Assembly (NCBI GenBank): GCA_025360665.1
Contig: JANYBU010000417.1
Span: forward strand, 1-9,493
DNA: 9,493 nucleotides
Direction of reading: 5' to 3'
From: Nitrospira sp.
GTDB taxonomy: Bacteria; Nitrospirota; Nitrospiria; Nitrospirales; Nitrospiraceae
In this document: piece after piece, positions 6,260 to 9,493 of the stretch
How the letters are laid out: the number at the start of each line of letters is the position of its first letter
How positions within the stretch are numbered: the first letter of the stretch is position 1
Made by a program: the position numbers and the translations under genes
Notes under the pieces: model-generated
Told to the model about the DNA's origin: nothing
What the model saw: only the letters and a program-made list of their open reading frames with translations
Database searches by the model: none

Positions 6260-6958
6260 ATGTTGCCTCCGTCTGAGTGCCCTCGCGCGCGGAGTTCCAC
6301 TGGTGCACGGAAAGTCATGGCGATCTTCCTGCTCGGGGGACTCTTGACCGTTCTGCATGCGGTACCCGCTCTGGCGGAGAAGGAATTTTCGCCGTCGTCG
6401 GTCGGGAGGGGTATGCTCTTAGTGGCCAGCCCAACCCTGGATGATCCGAACTTCCGCGAATCCGTCGTGCTCGTTGTGCAGCACGGGCCTGAAGGAACAC
6501 TTGGGCTCATTCTGAATCGCTCCACGAAAGTCCTCCTATCCGAAGCGTTGCCGGACCTCACTGTGCTCAAGGGGACCAGCTATCGGTTGTTTGCGGGTGG
6601 GCCGGTAGAGCCAACTCGCCTTCTCCTGCTGTTCCGGCTCAAGGAGCCTCCAACAGACGTACGATCGGTCTTCGACGGGGTCTATGTGGGGGGCACACCT
6701 AAGATCCTGGAGCGCATCATTACGCAGGCGAAACCGACCGAAACCTTCCGGGCTTTTGCGGGATTTGCCGCGTGGGCTCCGAGGCAGCTGGAAGGTGAGA
6801 TGCTTCTGGGGGCGTGGGGGATCTTGCCGCCAGATTCGATCGGTATTTTTGACAAAGATCCGGCCGTACTCTGGTCAGACTGTCTCAGCCGGCTGCAGGC
6901 ACCGAGGGGAGAGAGGGTAGCCTGGTCAGTCCCTGTGCTCGCGGAACGCGCGCCCTGA
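6260..6958 (+). CDS. YqgE/AlgH family protein with N-terminal signal peptide
   Basis: The protein has 232 residues from ATG 6260. The YqgE/AlgH (DUF179) domain spans about 48-215: GRGMLLVASPTLDDPNF (49-65), HGPEGTLGLILNR (75-87), AGGPVEP (112-118) and GFAAWAPRQLEGEM (168-181) are its conserved blocks. Before it lies a signal peptide: basic residues, the core MAIFLLGGLLTVLHAVP from 20, and ALA ahead of a likely cleavage after residue 39. Most YqgE/AlgH proteins lack a signal and are taken as cytoplasmic; this one appears exported. The biochemical role of the family is unknown. Other possible starts are TTG 6230 (good AAGGGAG ahead), GTG 6191 and ATG 6317, but 6317 would remove the basic n-region. 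It follows the patatin gene on the same strand. Its last codons and stop lie inside a repeat that begins at 6937. Confidence 0.85.
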   Translation: MLPPSECPRARSSTGARKVMAIFLLGGLLTVLHAVPALAEKEFSPSSVGRGMLLVASPTLDDPNFRESVVLVVQHGPEGTLGLILNRSTKVLLSEALPDLTVLKGTSYRLFAGGPVEPTRLLLLFRLKEPPTDVRSVFDGVYVGGTPKILERIITQAKPTETFRAFAGFAAWAPRQLEGEMLLGAWGILPPDSIGIFDKDPAVLWSDCLSRLQAPRGERVAWSVPVLAERAP

Positions 6959-7020
6959 GAAGGGCCTCGTTCGACGCGCGCACGTTGGAACTGATCCAGG
7001 CCACCCTTTGAGGGGAGGTA
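6937..7020. repeat. Degenerate intergenic repeat (GCGCGCA family), copy overlapping the end of the YqgE/AlgH gene
   Basis: GCTCGCGGAACGCGC, then CTCGTTCGACGCGCGCA and GGCCACCCTTTGAGGGGAGGT match the copy at 7825-7909 (GCTCGCAGAACGCGC, CTCGTTCGATGCGCGCA, GGCCACTCCCTTAACGAGAGGT). The first part codes the last residues and the TGA of the preceding gene. A small hairpin, GCCCT-GAGA-AGGGC (6952-6965), covers the stop codon but has no T-tract. A further partial copy, CGTTCGACGTGCGCA, lies at 7050-7064 and abuts the broken ORF6N gene. Confidence 0.7.
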
Positions 7021-7080
7021 CGAGCGAGCTTGGAGGGAGCATTTATATCGTTCGACGTGCGCACTTGAAGATCATCTAGG

Positions 7081-7673
7081 GATTTCAATAAGGCGGTATC
7101 GAGGAATCTAGACAGATTTCCCGATGATTTTATGCTGCAGTTGACACATCCGGAGTTCAACGACTTGAAGTTCTAATTTGGAACATCAAGTTGGGGAGGG
7201 ACCAGGAAGTTGCCAAGGGCCTTTACGGAACAAGGGATTGCCATGCTCTATAGCCCGCATTATTCACGAGGGTTCGTCACGAAACCGCCGAGATGCCAAG
7301 CGAGACGGGCGCGTGGAGCCGTGAGGGAAGGAGGCATACTTGAAACAGTATGTTGACTGACTGAGCGGCGAGCCCGCCCGCCGTCAGGCTTGTCGTAGCG
7401 GCATATCGTCGGTTGTAGTAGAAGTCTTCGTGAATAATGTGGGCTGGTGTGCTCCGAAGCAAACGGGCCATCCATGTGAATATCGCGATTATGAGAGCCT
7501 TTGTGAAGCTGCGAGAGTTTGCCGCAAGCCATAAGACCTTGGCGACGAAGTTGGAGCAACTTGAACGGAAAGTGGGAGGGCATGATGGACAGATTCGATC
7601 GCTATTCGATGCCATCCGTCAGCTCATGGAGCCGCCGACTCCGAAATCCCGCCGCATCGGATTTAAGACCTGA
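7081..7673 (+). pseudogene. ORF6N-domain protein, decayed and split by an inserted element
   Basis: Both halves of an ORF6N (KilA-N-like DNA-binding) protein are recognisable. The left half, read from 7081, gives RFPDDFMLQLTHPEF and, after an in-frame TAA at 7174-7176, SSWGGTRKLPRAFTEQGIAM; these are the ORF6N signature blocks. The TAA stands where the family often has Gln, so a CAA to TAA change is likely. The right half, from 7446, gives GVLRSKRAIHVNIAIMRAFV, a coiled-coil-like LATKLEQLERKVGGHDGQI and the family ending AIRQLMEPP...IGFKT before TGA 7671. The 194-bp element at 7252-7445 splits the gene within AML(Y/GVL). The N-terminal start is missing: sequence before 7081 is repeat material. 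The ATG at 7437 that opens the right half is made by the element's end and has no SD, so expression as a small protein is unlikely. Confidence 0.88.
7252..7445. mobile_element. MITE-like element (194 bp) inserted in the ORF6N gene
   Basis: The ends are inverted repeats: AGCCCGCATTATTCACG at 7252-7268 and CGTGAATAATGTGGGCT at 7429-7445, 16 of 17 positions complementary. The inside has no transposase frame, but holds a short dyad CATACT/AGTATG (about 7335-7352) and G/C-rich stretches, as non-autonomous elements do. Its bounds coincide with the break in the ORF6N gene: cutting out exactly 7252-7445 joins codon TAT (7249-7251) to GGT (7446-7448) in frame. No clear target duplication is seen. I recall similar GCATTATTCA-ended repeats in Nitrospira-like genomes, but cannot name the partner transposase. 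Confidence 0.78.
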
Positions 7674-7824
7674 GCGATTCCTTCACGTCACCTCTCAACC
7701 TTGACCTCAGCCTCGATCTTCATACGGATCGCGCGCAGTCGGTGACTAATCTAGGCCGCCCATTAAGATAAAGAGAAGGAGCAAGCTCGGAAGGGTTGGG
7801 AGGGAGCGGCCAGGTGCCCTTCTT

Positions 7825-7909
7825 GCTCGCAGAACGCGCAGGGTGAAACCGTGCTCGTTCGATGCGCGCAGTAAAAGGGCAGCCTCGGCCACTCCCTTAA
7901 CGAGAGGTG
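7825..7909. repeat. Degenerate intergenic repeat (GCGCGCA family), full copy
   Basis: It aligns end to end with 6937-7020: GCTCGC(A/G)GAACGCGC, a variable 10-base middle that contains TGA in both, CTCGTTCGA(C/T)GCGCGCA, and GGCCAC(C/T)C...GAGGGGAGGT or ACGAGAGGT. The minus strand has an open frame through the copy (encoding LLRASNEHGFTLRVLRARR), which looks like coding only because the repeat lacks stops in that frame. Confidence 0.7.
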
Positions 7910-7937
7910 AAGAGGATTGAAATGCCCTCGCTCGGGT

Positions 7938-7963
7938 CACTGGCACGTCTCGGCGTGCCAGTG
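7938..7963. other. Perfect 9-bp hairpin
   Basis: CACTGGCAC (7938-7946) and GTGCCAGTG (7955-7963) are perfect reverse complements around the 8-base loop GTCTCGGC. It is the most stable simple hairpin in the gene-free region. A G-rich tract, not a T-tract, follows, so a standard intrinsic terminator is unlikely. It may be part of a repeat, a protein-binding dyad or a structured RNA. Confidence 0.6.
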
Positions 7964-8035
7964 GGTGGGCGGGTGAGAAAGTTTCGCGCAGTGCAAGACC
8001 TGGAAAATGCAGAATATCCCCTTTCCGCCTGCCTT

Positions 8036-8100
8036 CGTATCTCGTCGTCCAAGAAACGTGAAGCGCAACTCATCAAGCGAGAGACGAGATACGTTTCTTG
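8036..8100. repeat. Two overlapping inverted repeats of the GAGATACG/CGTTTCTTG family
   Basis: CGTATCTCGTC (8036-8046) pairs perfectly with GACGAGATACG (8083-8093). CAAGAAACGT (8050-8059) pairs perfectly with ACGTTTCTTG (8091-8100). The two right arms share ACG, so the pairings interleave: either two alternative hairpins or a pseudoknot-like fold. The words match those at 3775-3828. Confidence 0.65.
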
Positions 8101-8107
8101 TTTGCGT

Positions 8108-8230
8108 CATCGGCTATAAGCCACTCGCCATGAGCTCTTTTTCCCCCGCCATACGCCATCCGCTCTCCACCCCATCAGGCGCTGCTGGGAACGGGGGGTG
8201 TCAGTGGGATTCTAGGGAGGTAAAGCGAGG
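8108..8230. repeat. Dispersed intergenic repeat, copy 2
   Basis: Second copy of the repeat at 1548-1640, same orientation, with about 25 additional bases (CCATACGCCATCCGCTCTCC) in the middle. Conserved blocks are CGGCTATAAGCCA, CATCAGGCG(C)TGCTGGGAACGG and GTGTCAGTGGGATT. It marks the right limit of the G/C-rich repeat zone; the A/T-richer segment with the AAA+ gene starts just after it. Confidence 0.7.
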
Positions 8231-8251
8231 GACCACTGAAGGAAGATTTTT

Positions 8252-8280
8252 TTGACGATACCTGGCTTGGCACGTATTTG
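8252..8280 (+). promoter_or_regulatory. Weak candidate promoter upstream of the AAA+ ATPase gene
   Basis: TTGACG (8252-8257; 5 of 6 to the -35 consensus) is followed after 17 bases by TATTTG (8275-8280; only 3 of 6). Transcription would start about 155 bases before the ATG. The -10 is poor, so this is only a candidate. Confidence 0.22.
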
Positions 8281-8441
8281 CTAGGATGGACTAAGTCAGC
8301 ACGCGAAAGTACAATATCCTTATTCCTTTACGCCATCGGTTGATTTGTCAGTAAGAAAAGCGTATCCCTCTTTGCAAGTTACTTGAAGATTTTGAGGCCT
8401 ATCGATTCCGTCATGTAAAGTAACCCCAATGGACTAGTGAT

Positions 8442-9493
8442 ATGGCACGAGGTGAGTTGCTCAGGAAGCTGTTTGCCAGCTATGCGCGCCATGATGATCA
8501 TGATTTCCGAGCGGTGGCACTTCAAGTCATTGCAGAAGAGCAGCAGAAGCAAAATCATTCCCTAGCTAGAGATCTCTTGAACATCCTCGACAATACAGTT
8601 CCGACAAATCCAACGCTTCCTTTGAAGCCAACCACTGACATTCTGCCAAGAGACAAGGAGCGTGAGCTGCCTCTGGTCGACATCCGCAAACCGGTGCGGA
8701 GTCTCTCGGATATTCTATTGAAGGAAAAGCCAAGGGAGCAGCTCCAGAGAATTTTGGAAGAATACCGTAAAACTGAACTTTTGAGGGTTCACGGTCTAAG
8801 GCCTAAGACGAAGCTCCTTTTCTGCGGTCCTCCTGGATGCGGGAAGAGCCTTTGTGCTGAAATAATCTCTTCGGAAGTCCAAGCGCCGCTGCTCTACATT
8901 AGGTTTGATGCAATTATTTCATCATACCTGGGTGAGACTGCAGCAAATCTTCGGAAGGTTTTTGACTATGCCAATACGGGAAGATGGGTTGTCGTATTTG
9001 ATGAGTTTGATGCAATCGGGAAAAGTCGTACTGACGCTACGGAACACGGGGAACTTAAAAGAGTTGTGAACAGTTTTTTGCAATTATTAGACGGCTTTGA
9101 AGGGGAGAGCCTCATCATCGCGGCCACGAACCATGAAAAGTTGCTCGACAAGGCCCTATGGAGGCGCTTTGACGAGGTGCTATTTTTTTCGCGCCCTACT
9201 CATTCTGAAGCCCGCACCCTTCTGAATATGAAACTAAAAAACTTCCCGCAGCAAGGGTTAAATCTGAACAAGGCAGCCAAGAAACTTGCAGGGTTTTCAC
9301 ACGCCGATATCGAATGGGTGTGTCTGGACGCTGTGAAGAGTGCGATAATCCAAGGAGATAAAGTCAAATGTTGGGTATGCAGCCTTTGGGAAATAGCTCT
9401 GCCTGATGGTCCCCGTTGTATGAGCGAACCGCTCACACCTTCTTCCTCCGTCCCTTCCGAGAGGGAGGAGCGATGGTCCACTGTCTCATCGAC
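8442..9493 (+). CDS. AAA+ ATPase of the type paired with S8 (subtilisin-like) peptidases; 3' end outside window
   Basis: From ATG 8442 the frame stays open to the window end (350 residues seen). Residues 1-50 form a helical N-domain (RGELLRKLFASYARHDDHDF...), followed by a linker and an AAA+ core: Walker A GPPGCGKS (129-136), pore-loop region SSYLGETAANLRKVF (160-174), Walker B VVVFDEFD (183-190), sensor 1 AATN (227-230), arginine-finger region WRRFDE (240-245) and lid LAGFSHADIEWVCLDA (282-297). All catalytic residues are present, so it should hydrolyse ATP, probably as a hexameric remodeller. In the family as I know it, the next gene is usually an S8 serine peptidase. After about residue 305 the sequence (KCWVCSLWEIALPDGPRC...) no longer resembles the usual end of the lid, so a frameshift or replaced tail is possible. 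Base composition is A/T-richer than the neighbours, suggesting transfer. No good SD precedes the ATG. Confidence 0.85.
   Translation, partial: MARGELLRKLFASYARHDDHDFRAVALQVIAEEQQKQNHSLARDLLNILDNTVPTNPTLPLKPTTDILPRDKERELPLVDIRKPVRSLSDILLKEKPREQLQRILEEYRKTELLRVHGLRPKTKLLFCGPPGCGKSLCAEIISSEVQAPLLYIRFDAIISSYLGETAANLRKVFDYANTGRWVVVFDEFDAIGKSRTDATEHGELKRVVNSFLQLLDGFEGESLIIAATNHEKLLDKALWRRFDEVLFFSRPTHSEARTLLNMKLKNFPQQGLNLNKAAKKLAGFSHADIEWVCLDAVKSAIIQGDKVKCWVCSLWEIALPDGPRCMSEPLTPSSSVPSEREERWSTVSS

Larger units (their letters stand above)
7674..8441. other. Long gene-free repeat region before the AAA+ ATPase gene
   Basis: These 768 bases hold no gene that I can support. They contain GCGCGCAG-type repeat copies (about 7725-7780 and 7825-7909, perhaps 7985), a strong hairpin (7938-7963), overlapping inverted repeats (8036-8100) and the second copy of the dispersed repeat (8108-8230). 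From about 8236 the sequence becomes clearly more A/T-rich and continues so into the AAA+ gene. Open frames on both strands here follow repeat sequence rather than a protein family. Confidence 0.65.

Noticed and set aside
6952..6965. Intrinsic terminator after the YqgE/AlgH gene
   Set aside because: GCCCT-GAGA-AGGGC is only a 5-bp stem covering the stop codon and is followed by CTCGTTCG, not a T-tract.
7746..7946. Minus-strand frame of 66 residues (RASNEHGFTLRVLRARRAP...)
   Set aside because: It runs through a dispersed repeat copy; related repeat copies do not keep the frame, and there is no SD or domain.
7907..8255. Two overlapping plus-strand frames of 70 and 82 residues
   Set aside because: They cross a hairpin, interleaved inverted repeats and a dispersed repeat; no motif, no SD, no family resemblance.
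8268..8282. Sigma54-type promoter TGGCACG...TTTGC upstream of the AAA+ gene
   Set aside because: The GG to GC spacing is one base shorter than the strict -24/-12 spacing, and sigma54 tolerates that poorly.

Overview
The window looks like a GC-rich bacterial chromosome with much accessory sequence. The gene set (Ap4A phosphorylase, GH13 alpha-glucan enzyme, patatin-like lipoprotein, YqgE/AlgH, ORF6N) and the dense degenerate intergenic repeats resemble genomes of the genus Nitrospira. That placement is recalled pattern, not a search result.

Layout. At the left edge lies the C-terminal end of an IS30-family transposase (3-134, +), followed by a 9-nt-periodic repeat block (144-212). On the minus strand there is an Ap4A phosphorylase-like gene (513-1412) and, 44 bases downstream of it, a tiny proline-rich lipoprotein gene with a perfect Shine-Dalgarno site (316-468). 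A 420-base intergenic stretch with a dispersed repeat and a 10-bp stem-loop precedes a CBM48/GH13 alpha-glucan enzyme (1833-3743, +). This gene converges on a GNAT acetyltransferase (3827-4279, -). A composite repeat block (4354-4618) with two inverted arrays of 9-nt units follows. A good sigma70-type promoter then precedes a likely two-gene operon: a patatin-like lipoprotein (4787-6163) and a YqgE/AlgH protein that carries a signal peptide (6260-6958).

From 6937 to about 8235 the DNA is a graveyard of repeats and broken genes. One repeat supplies the stop codon of the YqgE/AlgH gene. A decayed ORF6N gene (7081-7673) carries a nonsense codon and is split by a 194-bp MITE-like element (7252-7445); removing exactly that element restores the reading frame and the family spacing. 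More repeat copies and a strong 9-bp hairpin follow.

From about 8236 the DNA becomes visibly richer in A and T and holds a AAA+ ATPase gene (8442 to the window end, incomplete). Its family is typically encoded next to a subtilisin-like S8 peptidase, which would lie beyond the window. It is the best candidate here for a horizontally acquired, possibly defence-type system, but only half of it can be seen.

The two envelope genes (patatin lipoprotein and exported AlgH) and the small lipoprotein point to cell-envelope functions. The GH13 enzyme and the Ap4A phosphorylase are independent metabolic genes.
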